From Oscheius dolichura (lineage: Eukaryota; Nematoda; Chromadorea; Rhabditida; Rhabditidae): DNA of 64,000 nucleotides. A program made the translations under genes and the position numbers. The DNA lies in assembly GCA_932521035.1 (NCBI GenBank), contig OW051493.1, positions 2,046,001 through 2,110,000 of the forward strand. The letters run 5' to 3'. The notes beneath the pieces were generated by a model, which searched no databases, had not been told where the DNA came from, and saw only the letters and a program-made list of their open reading frames with translations. This document shows positions 11,629-24,600 of the stretch, piece after piece; positions within the stretch are counted from its first letter, which is position 1; the number at the start of each line of letters is the position of its first letter.

Positions 11629-12901
11629 TTATCGCGTTTCCAACTTCTCGAAGGCTTTACGAGCACTTTTGATATTAAGTAGAGTAGCCGTAGGTGAGGT
11701 ATTTGCTAAAGAACTCACTGATGAGCAAAAATCGTAATAAAAATTTACAATCCGGAAGAATAACCATGATGAAAGTGTTGGCAGTAAATTCATCAATGAA
11801 CGCAGCAAAGTTCTTATTTTTCACATGTACGAATTGGAAGGCAGAGCTCATCTTGCTGAAAAGGAGATTTTCATATAAGCAGAGTAAAATATTAATACCT
11901 GCAACTAAGCTTGAACTGCTTTATTATGTTGGAAACCTTTTCAAACCGATGGACATCTTTATGCTCTGTACACTCAGCATGAGCAATAACAAGGAATGTG
12001 GCTTTTTCAAATAGGAGTACCTAAAGGATTTTAAAATTAAATCGTAAATGAAATGAAAATATTACTTCATCGGCTTCAATAACATTTGCAAACTGCTTCA
12101 GCTTCTCTTCCATTACATGAACATTAGGTATCAACTTGTGCACAATAGCAGACCATGCCTAAACAAAAAAAATTAACAATATATATATAATAAGAAACTC
12201 TACCTTATAAAGAGTTTCATCCCAAATGCTACTCTTGAATACTTGAACGGGCCCAACAAGTTTTTCTGATCCGGAAGCCACCTTTGAAAACCTAACAATT
12301 TCGGTTTTCTTTTCTTCAAAAACAAAAGCACGCCTGCTCTCTTCAACAAGATCAATTTTATGAACGAGACAGAAAACCTGTGAGCGTAATATATTTTAAA
12401 AAACCAATTAAAAATAGCATACTTGGGCGTTAGGCGAATTGCTCAGCAGAGCTTCCAGACAGCTTTGAAAATAACGCATGTCTTTCACTACTTCTCTACT
12501 CTCAACATCAAACACATAAATTAGCACCTGATAACAATAATACAACTATTTTGAAAATGTCCAACCTGTACGTTTTTGAAAATTTGATCTTTTTGCGAGA
12601 CCAAATAATTTTCCATGAACGTTTCCTGTCCTCCACAATCCCAAAGATGAAGAACTAGATTTCCCAAGAATCTACAAAAAAACTTTTTTTAGATAAATAA
12701 AACAAAATACCTAACATGAGCGTGCTCTACCTCAATAGTCGGACCAAGACGGTTTGTATCACGAGAAATATAATTAGCAAAGATAATAGATCTAAAATAA
12801 AAAAATACAATTATTTGAAAGCATTCAGACCTCATTGAAGTTTTTCCAGATCCACTTTTACCCATCAGGAGCACTTTGCGCTTTGATGCAGCCGACGACA
12901 T
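11629..12901 (-). CDS. RRAGA: Rag GTPase RagA/RagB, tandem copy 2
   Basis: Nine exons (12901-12831, 12791-12711, 12671-12566, 12527-12423, 12377-12204, 12158-12066, 12020-11899, 11855-11749, 11705-11629) give 311 residues with exactly the same exon structure as copy 1. Exon 5 is one codon longer (KVASG for MASG) and exon 1 three codons longer. P-loop GKSGSGKTS, switch [14 protein letters not shown] and the C-terminal Rag domain are intact. The exon-4 segment [20 protein letters not shown] and the exon-6 IEADEVLLF are closer to RagA of other animals than the copy 1 versions are, so this copy may keep the ancestral role. Exon 3 and its 3' intron are almost identical to copy 1, whereas other introns have diverged. 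Confidence 0.95.
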
Positions 12902-13229
12902 CTAAAATTATTATAATAGAATGTCATAAGAAATGCTTGAAACAGTATTAAAGGAAACATCCAATATTGAATAAAAATAGAACTATTGATTAGAATTTAT
13001 AAATACGGAATTACGGCAAAAAACAAAGAACATATTTGGAGGGTGCAAGAAGAGACTCCTGATAAGATCAAGAATGTTATCACCGAGTACAAGTGAAGGG
13101 GGGCGGGCTTATTACATGAAATACAATGCAATATATGAAAATACAATGTCCATTGGCTTAGAGGTACAGCAACCCGTGTCAAAGGTCACAAATTATTACG
13201 AAAAAAAAAGTAAAATTAGTAGAAGTACG

Positions 13230-16088
13230 TCAAGCTTCCGACTCATTGACGGAAAAAGGATCTCTTGGTGATGCAGCCGGGGATTTAAAATCTGCTACCC
13301 ATCCGGCGGAAGCTATTGGTTTATCATCCCATACGTCGGAAACCTAAATATGAATATATTTTATACAACAAAGAAACATACACTTTTCTCGTCGCCTTTC
13401 ACTGAATCATCCAAACAATCCATAGCGCTTTGGAAGTTAGCAAAATCAGCTCCAGTAAAGGTTTCTTTAAAAGAATCGTCCTTGTCGGATGAAGTGTTAA
13501 GTACAGGCCAATCATCCGAGGAAGCTGGAAATAGTATAAATTGTATTACTTAGAAAGAAAGCTAACAATTGGATCCATTAGAAAGCCTTCCGGCAGGGCT
13601 CTGATCCCAGAAATCATCAGAGCCATTAGATGTAGTGGTATTAGCGGCTTCCCCTGGCCACGACAACTTCTTCGGATCAGTTGACTTCATTTCAAGCGTA
13701 GTTTTTGTCTTCGATAGAGCAGCTGGCATTGGGAAAAGATCGAACGCCGTAAACTGGCAAGCATTTTCAAATATCTCTTCGTTCGGATCTTTATCCCTAA
13801 GATTTATATGCATCCCATCTTGTGGAACAGCCGTTTCAGCATTGAAGCTAAAAATTAAAATAAGCAAAATAAAATTTAAAATAAGCTTACTTTACTAGTA
13901 GTGGATCCGGAGTTGGAAGATTGACTGGCTCAAATTCTTCTATTTCACTTGAACATTCCAATCTATTAAATGCCTCATTATCTTCTGGGAAGTCAGCGGC
14001 TAAATCATTGAGATAAAGCTTGTATGAAATTACTGTTTACCAGGTTGGAAGCGTTCTATTTTAGGTTCTGAGGACTTTAACTCGTCTGGTCGATTCTTTT
14101 TCCAGTATATATCCAGTCCTTTAGCTACTGTTTGTGCTCCATCACCAGACCAATCGGCAGAGTTCTAATAAAAAAGCGGCTACAAAATACTACTTTTAGT
14201 ATGCAAACCTTTAAATATTCTTCAATGAGAGTTGCGTGAGGTGCCTTTCGACTAGCTTTACAAATTATATCTGCTAGGTAAATATGAAAAGAGCGTATAG
14301 AATAGAGCGTAATTTTAGGAAAATCGTTTGCCAGAGGATAAACAAATGATTTTAACTGATAAAAGAGATCGCACTCCTGTAAATAATAGGGTTAAAAACG
14401 TGTTATAAAGAAACAAACGCTGAGAAAATATCCAATTAAAGGCGAGACTGTCTCTCCTGTGTTGGAAAACAAAGAATATGCAACAATATTACGAATTTGA
14501 TGCTGGAAGATGTGAGCAAGAGGATGCACGAGCACTCGTTGAAATAACTGAAAAAAAGTTAACTAACTGACATCAATGCTCACTTGTTTGAAATTGGCCT
14601 GTTTGAATCCAGCAACTAACAGTTGGTGTGTTGGAAGGTGATTTGTATTAGCCAATTCGCTCAAAAGTTTTAACATCCAAACCCAACAGTTTCCGAGATT
14701 CTCCGGAATTGATAAGTCTTCTACGATTATTTGAACCATATCTGCCGTTCTCTGTGCTGTTAGAGTTTCGGCTACTTTTTCTACATCTGGAAGCCAAATC
14801 TAAAACAAATTAAGTGAAATGTTGTATGGAGATCGAACCTGTCTATCGAAAATAGATCTAACCTCGGGCCCACCACCAATCCAGTTTACGGTATCTGCTT
14901 CTCCTGTTTCCAAAAATTGACTTGGTGTAGTTCCGGCAGTGTTGAGCTCTATCATGGCCGATAACATATTCATACCATTCATTACGAGCGACGCTCTGAC
15001 TTCGTTTTTTATTTTCTGACCATTTTCTTCCTTCTGCAAAGGATGAATGTTTACAACAACAAAATGAATAACCTTTAACATTCGCTGCAGGATTTCTTTA
15101 ACTGTTGTTTCTTGTAAGAAAACATCGTGGAGGCTGTCCGATTTTTCACAGGTCACTGTAAGCATTTCGCGTAGGTTTCTATAAAAATAAAACGAATTAA
15201 GCAATAAAGAAACATACCTCAGTACGTCTATAAAGACATCTGCTGCGTTCTCATGTATTGGGATATCAACATCTTGATCAAGAAGCGATATGAGTTTAGG
15301 AATAAATTTTGCTTCAACAAGATACTGCAAAATACAACAAATAGATGCCAATGAAATTTCTTCTACCTCTCTCAATTCGCGGATTTCCTCTTCACCATTA
15401 TTTAGCCTAATAAGGCATTCTAAAAGATCGGCGATGGCTCCAAATTTTAAAAAATGTCGGCTTTTTTCCAGGAAATCTGTTTCTTTCATAAAAGCAAGTG
15501 TCTAAAAAGAGTAAAATAATAAAAACGGGCTCATAAACATACAGCAGCAAAATTTTTCGACATCATTGTAGCAAATATTTTACTGTAGAAAATGGCTAGA
15601 ACTGAATTAAACGCTGCTGGATCATTCAGCGCATCCGATAGAATTTGCATACATTCTTTATTCTGTAAAATGAAATTGAGCTTGCTAAATAAACGTCAAA
15701 CCTGGATAAACGCCTCCATAATCTCATTCACGTTGGATACCGTAAGGATTTCAGTGCTAAGATTAGCAAGCGTATAGTGCTGTTCTAGCGGCAGCGTTTG
15801 GTCAATGGTTGGCTGTAAGGCATTCCTTGTGAGCTGCACAATATTATCATCACTTGTAAGACTGAAAAGAAACGATGTAAATATCAGATGGTGACAACGG
15901 AAGAGTTACAACTAAAAGATGAAGCGATCTTACATTGATATGACCTTTGGATTGTTCTGCCTGAGTTCTTGTAAAAGGAAAGGATCGTCTAGTATTTCTT
16001 TGAGCGACACATCTTCCTTATTAGACAAAAGCGTTTCCAGGGAATTCAGGTTTATTAGGTTCTGGGTGGCCTCTTCTTCCCAGAACAT
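13230..16088 (-). CDS. PPP6R: SAPS-domain regulatory subunit of protein phosphatase 6
   Basis: Fifteen exons (16088-15934, 15861-15702, 15662-15543, 15501-15367, 15324-15218, 15178-15073, 15033-14839, 14799-14584, 14547-14419, 14376-14209, 14164-14041, 13999-13891, 13847-13567, 13524-13382, 13343-13230) close in phase to 753 residues. The N-terminus (MFWEEEATQNL, then TLLSNKEDVSLKEILDDPF) matches the SAPS family start, in which MFW and a VTLKELMDEED-like segment are diagnostic. Helical-repeat sequence follows to about residue 530, including WIGGGPEVRSIFDRQ. The acidic, Ser/Asp-rich tail has several DDFWD / DDWP segments. SAPS subunits bind and direct the catalytic subunit PP6. The start is preceded at once by an acceptor (TATTTCAG then A-ATG), which points to a 5' UTR intron or to trans-splicing. 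The gene is divergent from Sas10, 747 bp away. Confidence 0.93.
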
Positions 16089-16835
16089 TCTGAAATAGTA
16101 TATTGTAGGCAAGAAAGGTAATTGATAATATAAGCATTCAAATATTGTAGAAGCAAAAAAAACAAGAAACGGATTATGATTTAACGACGAACCGTATTTG
16201 CAATACGAGTACTAAACGATAAGAAAGTTATAAAGAAATATTCACTATTGCAAGGTGTTTATAGGAAGCATCGAAACTGCACCGTATCTCCGCGACCTGT
16301 TCGAAGATTTCAGTCCAATTTTAGTGATAAGAATGCGGGCAGCTTCTATAACATTCTCTAATTTTATGTTATGCGCTTTATGAACATGAATATTTATCAC
16401 AAAAAATTGAATGCTACTCAAAACAGGCTAGCTCTTACAACAAAATTTTCAGCACTTGCGAAATGGGGCTGTTATGCAATTGAGAAAGAAAACATTAGCA
16501 ATATATACATTTGAACAAGGGCAATATAACTGCAGCATGCGTAGCAAGAACAGGCCGACTTTAGATACTTTTTATACAAAAAACATATAGAAACGGTGAA
16601 GGTATTTGAAAAGAGCACGCTCTTTTTGCCAGAATAGGCACACCATCTGATCTGCGGTCCCGGTGCGCCCCGTCCGCCGTTTACAAAGTTGTGTGTATCG
16701 CCCATAAAAAAGACGGAAGAGATAAGCTCCCTTTTTTATCTGATTTGCTCCAAAACTTGATAGATTTCTCTTATTCAATCTCACTAATTTATTATACACA
16801 TCTTTAGGGATAAACAATTAGCTGTACTTGGAGCA
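16089..16835. promoter_or_regulatory. Divergent intergenic region between PPP6R and Sas10
   Basis: This 747-bp interval separates two head-to-head genes and must hold both promoters. It is AT-rich except for a GC-rich patch at about 16650-16685. I see no coding frame with splice support and no repeat-family member. Confidence 0.5.
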
Positions 16836-18461
16836 ATGGCACCTAGAAAGAAGCCGAGAATGTAAGTTAATTAAATGCATTCATTATCCAGTAATTTCAT
16901 TTAGTTCTGATAACATCACGTTTGAAAGCGACAATGAAGATCTCCACGATGAAATAGACAAATTCCATGCTGAGAAAGGAAAAGTGGATCCTGGTAGCTA
17001 TCGTCGTGCGAAGGTATGCTTGATTAATTCCGCTCTCTTTATGCTAAGGTTTTAGAAAGCCGCAGCAGAAGAAGTTCTAAACGTTGAAGGTGATCTCAGC
17101 GATGAAGTCGAAAGCAGCGGTGACGAATCCTCAGACTTTGACAGTGAAGACGGTAAGCAGCCGTTTTCTAATTACATATATCGACTTTTTTCAGAAGACG
17201 CCGGCATTAGCTCAAACAAATGGGGCCGCAAGCGACAAGAATACTACAACACTGAGTATGCTTGCAAATTTACAGATTTACATATAAAACTTCAGTTATG
17301 TTGACAAGGATTGGGGAGGAATGGGTGATGAAGAAATGGAAGAAGCTGAATTAGAAGAACAGGATGCTTTAGCACGACAGAAGGAGCTCGATAAGTCAGT
17401 ATTATTATTATTTTTGTAAAAGTAAAAATATAGAGCGGCTGCAGAACTGATTGATTACCATATTGACGAAGAGCCGATAGCAGAGCAAACTGAAGAACAA
17501 ATAGAAAAAGATACCCCGCTTGAATGGACATTTAGTACAGTTAAAAAACTTAACAAAGGAACTAGTAAATTGGTAGAAGAATTCTCACAGCGAGTGAGTT
17601 TTACCTGGTTGTTTTCTAAAAATTATTAAAATTATAGAAAGATCTAATGGCAGTAATTATTGAGCCTCTTCAAAATGTTGTAAACGTCCTGCCAGAGAAG
17701 GCAGTCCTGCGTAAACAATTACAGATGGTTGTTGATGTGTATTCGAAGTATGTCTCGTTTCTGACTCCAACAATTTTTTACAGATATTTACTGGATCTAG
17801 TATTTTTGCTTAAAATGAAATCAGCGTCGTTTGAGAAGCAAGAAATAAAAGAGGACGAGATGTTTACTAGCCATCCTGCTAATCAAGAATATTTGCGGTC
17901 TAAAACGGTTAGTTTGTACTGTTTGTTTATCTTACGTCGCCGTTTTCAGATGATAAAGAAAGTTGACGCATTTTTGGATAAAAATTCTGATGCATTGAAT
18001 CAGTTACTCTCAAAAGTCAAGGAAGGAGCTGATCTTTCCGGTTTAACGTTAGAAGAATTGAGTAAGAAGAGACAGGTTGGTATTTTTCTTGCTCGATTTA
18101 TTTTTTTGTGCAGGTTGCACCTGCCACTGTTGAAAATGGAGAAGCAGAAGATATCGATCAAGAAGAAAGTGATGAAGATGAATTAGCCCAGGGAGATGGA
18201 AAGAGAAAAGCTATTGGTACTGTTGCCAAGAACTCTCATTCTAACAAGATTAAAAAGAAGAAAGACAGACATGCTAAGGTATAATTTGTTATTTTTGTTG
18301 TCTAAAAGTTTGTTTAGGTTGCTAATAGGCGGAAATACAAGGAAATCAAGAAGAAGGTTCGCTCACAAATTGGAACAATTCGCAAAGAGACAGCAAAGTA
18401 TACTGGAGAGTCTCGTGGTATTCGAGCCTCCACCATCAAATCTGTCAAACTTATTGCCTAA
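16836..18461 (+). CDS. UTP3: Sas10/Utp3 small-subunit processome protein
   Basis: Eleven exons (16836-16861, 16905-17013, 17056-17152, 17195-17255, 17296-17394, 17434-17593, 17638-17747, 17784-17907, 17950-18075, 18114-18278, 18318-18461) give 406 residues with every phase closing. The N-terminal half is acidic (DEVESSGDESSDFDSED). The centre carries the Sas10/Utp3/C1D region: LQNVVNVLPEKAVLRKQ near residue 180, and YLLDLVFLLKMKS followed by SHPANQEYLRSKTMIKK, a hallmark of the fold. The C-terminus is the basic Sas10 domain (KVANRRKYKEIKKKVRSQ, and SRGIRASTIKSVKLIA ending the protein). The role is nucleolar: early 18S pre-rRNA processing within the U3 processome. The next gene starts 161 bp downstream on the same strand, a spacing typical of nematode operons. 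Confidence 0.94.
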
Positions 18462-18622
18462 TGTTGGTCATGTTGTTACTCCTTTGTTGTTATGTTATGG
18501 TTATGAATATATGGTTTTACTTCTCCATCTTTACATCGCGGTTGGCCACCACCGATATCTTTCCATCATTCGCTATTCTCTTAGTTTTCCTGTAATTTTA
18601 GCCAATTTAGACTGGATTCGAA

Positions 18623-21600
18623 ATGTCTAAAAATACTAGTCGGTCCCTCGGTGAAGGGAAAATAACAAAGGTTAGTTAGAATCTAAAGGAAAGAAATACA
18701 TTCAGATGGTTAAAAAATATGCATATATAACGGATGAGCACTTAGGTGCTGTACATTTACCATTATCTGCTGCTCAATTTGGTGGCAAGAATTGTACTGA
18801 TTTACGTGAACGATTTCAAGCAAGGCCCGGCTTTGAAAATAAATAAGGATCCATTTCAGTCGGATGAACATGTAATATTCACGGCAAATAAGCAAACAAA
18901 TCAAAATGAATGTAAATATCAAGCTGTATCTGTGGTATTACCACGGGAATTACAGCCGGTAATAGGACGAATAGCTGAAATTGTACCAAAGTAAGTTATT
19001 TCAATAGGGAACCCCAAAAGATACATTTCAGTCGATTTTGCTATGCTGAATGTCGTAAAATAGGAAAAGTATTTGTTCCATTTTCGGCTCGAATAGAACG
19101 AACAACTAAACATTGGCTAGGCAAAGGAGCTGAACCTAATCGGGAAGTACATTTGAAGGTGAAACATCTCATAAAAAATGAAACAACAATTGAATAGATA
19201 TTTCCCCAACCCCAAATAAATGGATGTAATTTTGTAGCATATTCAATAAGCTTTCTAAATGGCGATGCTGCTCCAACAGAAGGAATTAAAGTAAATTCTG
19301 TTGATGTAATATATGAACAAGTGGGTTATCAAATAGGCAAATCAATAAAAAGAGCCGTTTAGATTGGAATAATTGTTGAATGTCCGCCAGCTGGTGATGT
19401 GAAAGTTTTTTCACATGTGAGTTTTCGTTGCTATTGATTTGTTTGACAACGACTAATAAAAAAGGAAGATAGAATAAAAAAATACAATAAGAAGCATGCG
19501 ATCAACAGAGAAAAAGAAAAGAAGACTGCTCTCCAGCGCGCAAAGGACAACACTGATTTTTCTGCGCCCATTTCCTATAATTTGTTCCTTTTTTACAGAT
19601 GTCCGGCTTTGCCCGATTACCAGCATCATATCGTAAAAATTGGATGTCAAAAGGGCGTCATATACGATATGATGCAATAAAACAACAAATACCATCACAA
19701 GAAAAGGTTCACTGGGCCATTAGAAAATGCTACGATTTGGGATTAGTAAGTCTTTTTGTGATTTTCTCTTCTCTTTCTATTTCAGTTATTCCATCGAATA
19801 GATGAAAACCCAATGAAACCGGAACAATTAACTATTGAAGTATATGCTGTAATAAATCGGGTAGCATCCAATCCACCTAGTAAATGTGCATGGTTTTGGA
19901 ATGATTTTATAGGTGAGTTATATTGTGTAGAATTATTCGTAGAACCTTTTGTTCTGTATTATACACAACAGCAAGCAAATCTTCTATTTGTTTACATATA
20001 AGACGACTTTGCTGCATATAATCCCTGCCTCTTATATTTTTATCTTATTTTCCTGAAAAAATACACACCATTCCAGGTAGAATATATTGCTATCCACAAA
20101 ATTATGTGGCTGGAATGAATGTTATGGAATGCGTCAAATGTAAAGTCCTCTATACTGGAGCTTTTGATGATGTCCCTTGGTCAGCATATGATATTGAGGT
20201 AATTTCGACGCCCCAAAAAATAAACGTATCCATAAAAACTCACTTTCGAAAGCGTTTCATAGCCCAAGCTGTCTGACAGGCTCGGAATCGCTTCATCCTT
20301 CCTGTGGCGAGAGAGGAGCTCAGGACGAGTGGTCAACCACACAAATATATTTCACAATGAAGCACGAGAGAGAGAGAGAGAGAACGTCTGTAAACAGCGG
20401 GCAGGGTTGTTTATTTCGGGAAAGGGACGGCCTTTTTCTGCGATGAGTAGGATATATCAAAAGTACAGATGACCGTCAACCGTGGGAGTATTTGTAAGCA
20501 AACTGCACGGGAAGTGGGAACGTGTCTCTTATGAAATAGAAGGGGGAATATGGTTATGGGAAGCAAATAAATGCAAATGAAATGAATGAAGACGGTGCAA
20601 TAAAAATGAGCGACTGTATAATGAAATAGGCAATTTCCTGTCCATATTGCGGCTCTATTCTCATCGTTTTTGAAGGAAAAAACGAAGAATATAGCAGTTT
20701 TGAAAATTTGAAACATGAAGTAAAGAAACTTTTTGATTGACTTTTTTGAAATAGCCATCTAGACACATTGAAAAGGCACCTTTTCACCAGTTTATCGTTA
20801 TTACGGATTTTTTCAGCAAGTAAATAGACAAGTCGTAATGGGAAACAAGCTACGCTAAAATTTTATGTAAAACCATCGAAACATTGAGAAATCTTCAAGT
20901 CTCCATCAAAAATCCCGTTTTTATTGAAATTCCGCTAAAAAAATAGAAGAAACAGCCCGTTTTCAGCTACTCGGAGAGGACGAAGATGTCCGCAACGCCT
21001 GTGCCCAAATGCTTGTAACCCGTGACGACTGGACGGTAAGTTAGATCCGAATTTGAATGAGGTTTACTGCCTTTTCCCACATGAAAAACATCACAATTGA
21101 CTCCAGATTTCCTTGTTATTGAATACTTTTCATATTTCATCCAGGACTTTAATAGTCTCCCATTTTCTTTTCCCCACTACAATTACTTTTTCTCCTATAT
21201 TTCCCGTATTACAGAGTTCATATCATGCCCCTCACTCTACAATTTCCGTCTTCAGGTAACCTACACCGACCGTCAAAAAATCTCTCTGATCGGCTTCTTG
21301 GAGAGTCCTTCAATGCAACCGGGGCAATGTTTCCTCGCCTGGACAGATCTAGCCGATTCTGACGCCCCGCCGGCTGTGGGACAGAAGTGCAGGTAAGCAG
21401 AGGTCTCCAAGAAAAACTACAAATTGGTTAGAAACAAAGTAGAATGAAACTATCCTACCCATAAAACATGAAAAAATTCAAATTAATCCTAACTAAATAT
21501 CGTTTATTTCAGTGCAGGATTACTGTAGCCTGTTCATTCTCTCTCTCTCCCTAGGTCTCATTCTTAACGGATTTTGAGGATTTGTAAGTACCCGGGGGAT

Positions 21601-24600
21601 TACCGTAACCTATTCTTGAGAAGAGAATCAAATAACCAGTATTTTCCCTTTAAAAAAACGGAAGGAATACGGTAATTTCAGAGCAACAGTCTATTACCAA
21701 GTTCGGAAGGATAAACACCAATGGAGGGCCGTACTAATAACGCCGTTGAATCCTAACGGAGTACCGACATCGTCTCATCCTAACCACAGTGGTCAGAGGA
21801 TATTGAGCTGGCCCGATCCGCTTGAGGTAAATTTATTATTTTGGCGACCCAAAAGGGAGAAAAGTACCGTAATCCCTCCAAAAATGTTTGTTTCCTCAAA
21901 TGGGAAATCGCCTGCTAAATTTTATTTTTATATATTTGAAAATTAGTTTAAATCCTGAAGAAGACTAGTTATTCGTTATAATGATGAACCCGTATGCGCT
22001 CGAACACAAAGTAGCGGTTCCTGGTTATTTTTGTCGAAAATTGAGGAAAGGTACACTTGTTCTATGATCGCACGAGTGTTTCCGTGGTTCGGTACTGATT
22101 TTAGCTGGTACTTGAAACTTCAGCCGGTTATTTAATACGAGAGTAAAGTTCTTATTGAGGTAAACTCATTATTTTGGTGAGGAGAAGGCGAGAAATGTAC
22201 TGCATTCCCACAAAATATCGGACAGAACGCAGAGACTACGGTATTTCTATTGAAAATGTCTAAATTGAAGTAGAGATATCCAGCAAACCGGATCATTCCA
22301 AATTTTTATGCTATATAATTCGATTAAAACCAGAAAGATACTAATTATTCATTCCATAGATGTCATATGGTAGTTGAAAAGAATCAGAGGTTCAGCGCTA
22401 CTTTTTTTTATTTTTGAAAAACCTTTTATGTTCTAAAATCGTTTTAAATTCAAATAAAAACCAGAATTTTTCACTGGGGTAGAAGACGTACACATTTGAA
22501 AACGGCATGAAGATATTTGTTGTCTAACAAGGGAACTTTTTCAAAAAGCGATGCGTTCTTGCCAAACAAAGTACACCATTCGATAGAGAATCAAAATTTA
22601 TCTAGGAATCCGAAGTCAGGAAGTGCCTAATGCACCCTGTTACACAGCAACACATATAGGGAAAGACTTTTTTTTTTAAATTTTTCATAGAAATTCCTTT
22701 GCAAAATGAAAGCGGCCGCTCAAAAGAAGTGAGCCAGAAAAAAGGGCAAAAAAATCAACCGTACTGTAAATTTATCACGTTTCCGCTCCCTGGATTGATC
22801 TTCCGGCTCGGTTCTGTTTATAACCGATCCCTGAAACTATAGCCAGTCAATTGACACAATTAGCGCTTTTCTTTTGAGAATGACTTATTTTGATTGATTT
22901 TGACCTCATTTCTTCCATTTTGTCTACTTTTACAAATTTATAATACTGTCCAAACGGTTGGCTAGCTATCGTAATGCGTGAAAACAAAAAAAACCCTCTG
23001 AAAAAACGGTGGAAATACTCAAAAACCAAATTTTGAACTTCCATTGCTGGTGGGCGTGCGCACCCGTAAAATCTCGGCAGTTGCGCGGAAAGGGGAAAGC
23101 GCGGTGCAGAATAAGAATGGCTCAGTTGCCGAGATTTTACGGGTGCGGCCGCTCGACTTTTTGCCGGTTCTTGATATCTCCTCCCGAAGAAGGGCGGCTT
23201 CTGGCTACTATTTCGCCGTTGCAATTAGTTCCCATTGATTTACCCGCTTGTTCTCTTCAACTTTTCGCAACATATCAGTTAGTCTGACTGAATAATTAGC
23301 CCCTAGAAAAGGCTCACCACCGTTCCCAAACATCCGATGAAATTCCATTACACCTGTTGCGACCGGCGGGGTCCAGCTGCTGCTCTCGGCCGTCGATTAC
23401 ATTCACAATATAATTATTGCTGATAATTATCAGTCACTCCCCCAGCGATCACAAGCGGGGCAAACACGCACACTTTTTTGATGGAGAAATTACTCCTCTA
23501 TCGGAAGAACTCGTCCGTCTTTTCCTTTCGAATGGTGAGTCAGGCTGTCTGTCCAGACAGACGTCAAACATCCGCCACTATGTGTCATTTTATGGAGGAA
23601 ACGGAGATTATTATAGACTAGGGCAGTTCACAGAGCTCAAAATTCGACTCTTTTACGTTTTTCAAAGGCTTTTTATCCATTTCCGGGGCTTCTAGAAAAG
23701 ATTTTTCCATTCTAAAGGCTCTCAAAAAGCAATTAAACCAAAAAATGAAAACCAAATGGGTTTTTTTGACTAATAGAAGACTCCTAGATTACGGTAATTG
23801 GCTTGTAGCCAAGCCACTTCACTAATAATCGGAATTTTGTCCTCTACCCCCCAGGGAACCGTTTTCTGGACGAGAAATCCTCATTTTTCTCAAAATTAAA
23901 CAAGTACAAGGGTTTTGAACTTTGCTTTTGAAATTCGTCTGATTAAATTTTTTTCTGTTTTATGGATCCTTCATAAAGTCGATACCAAAGTGGGTTCATT
24001 CTTCCCAATTGCCGTATGCGTATACGCGTTTCTCAATAATGTTTGGATTGTTTGGAATAGAGACTATAAAACAAGTGAAAATAACATATTTTTACTGTTT
24101 TGGATAGCCTATTAGAACCGTTCCGAGGTCTTTTCCGTGCTACACACAAGATGGGCTGGAAAATGTTTGAACCGTCAGAGTTCGTGAAAAATGACCATCT
24201 CTGCTCCTTGAATACCATCCTCCAGATGAAGAGATCCCTTCTTTCCCTGAAAAATAAGCGTTTACAAGGTTTTTAGATTGTGTTCTTTTGAAATTCGCAC
24301 ATTTTAATCTTTTTTGGTTCCCCGGATTCCTTATAATATCGCTGCCAAAAGGGGTGACATTCATTCTACAACATTTCATTCGTCTTTGTGAAATCCTCAA
24401 ATTTCGTTAATTTTTTTCAATAGAACCCTTTTATCCACCCCAATTCCCCACTTTCAGGCCCCCGTAGTGGATTCCGTCTCTTCGACCGTTGCCAGCTCCC
24501 CGGGCATCTCCACAATGGCCCCTCCCGGCTTCAATCCCCTGGATAATATCCCGCCACCCATCGGAGCCGGAATGAAGAGCTACAACCAGATGGTTAAGAT

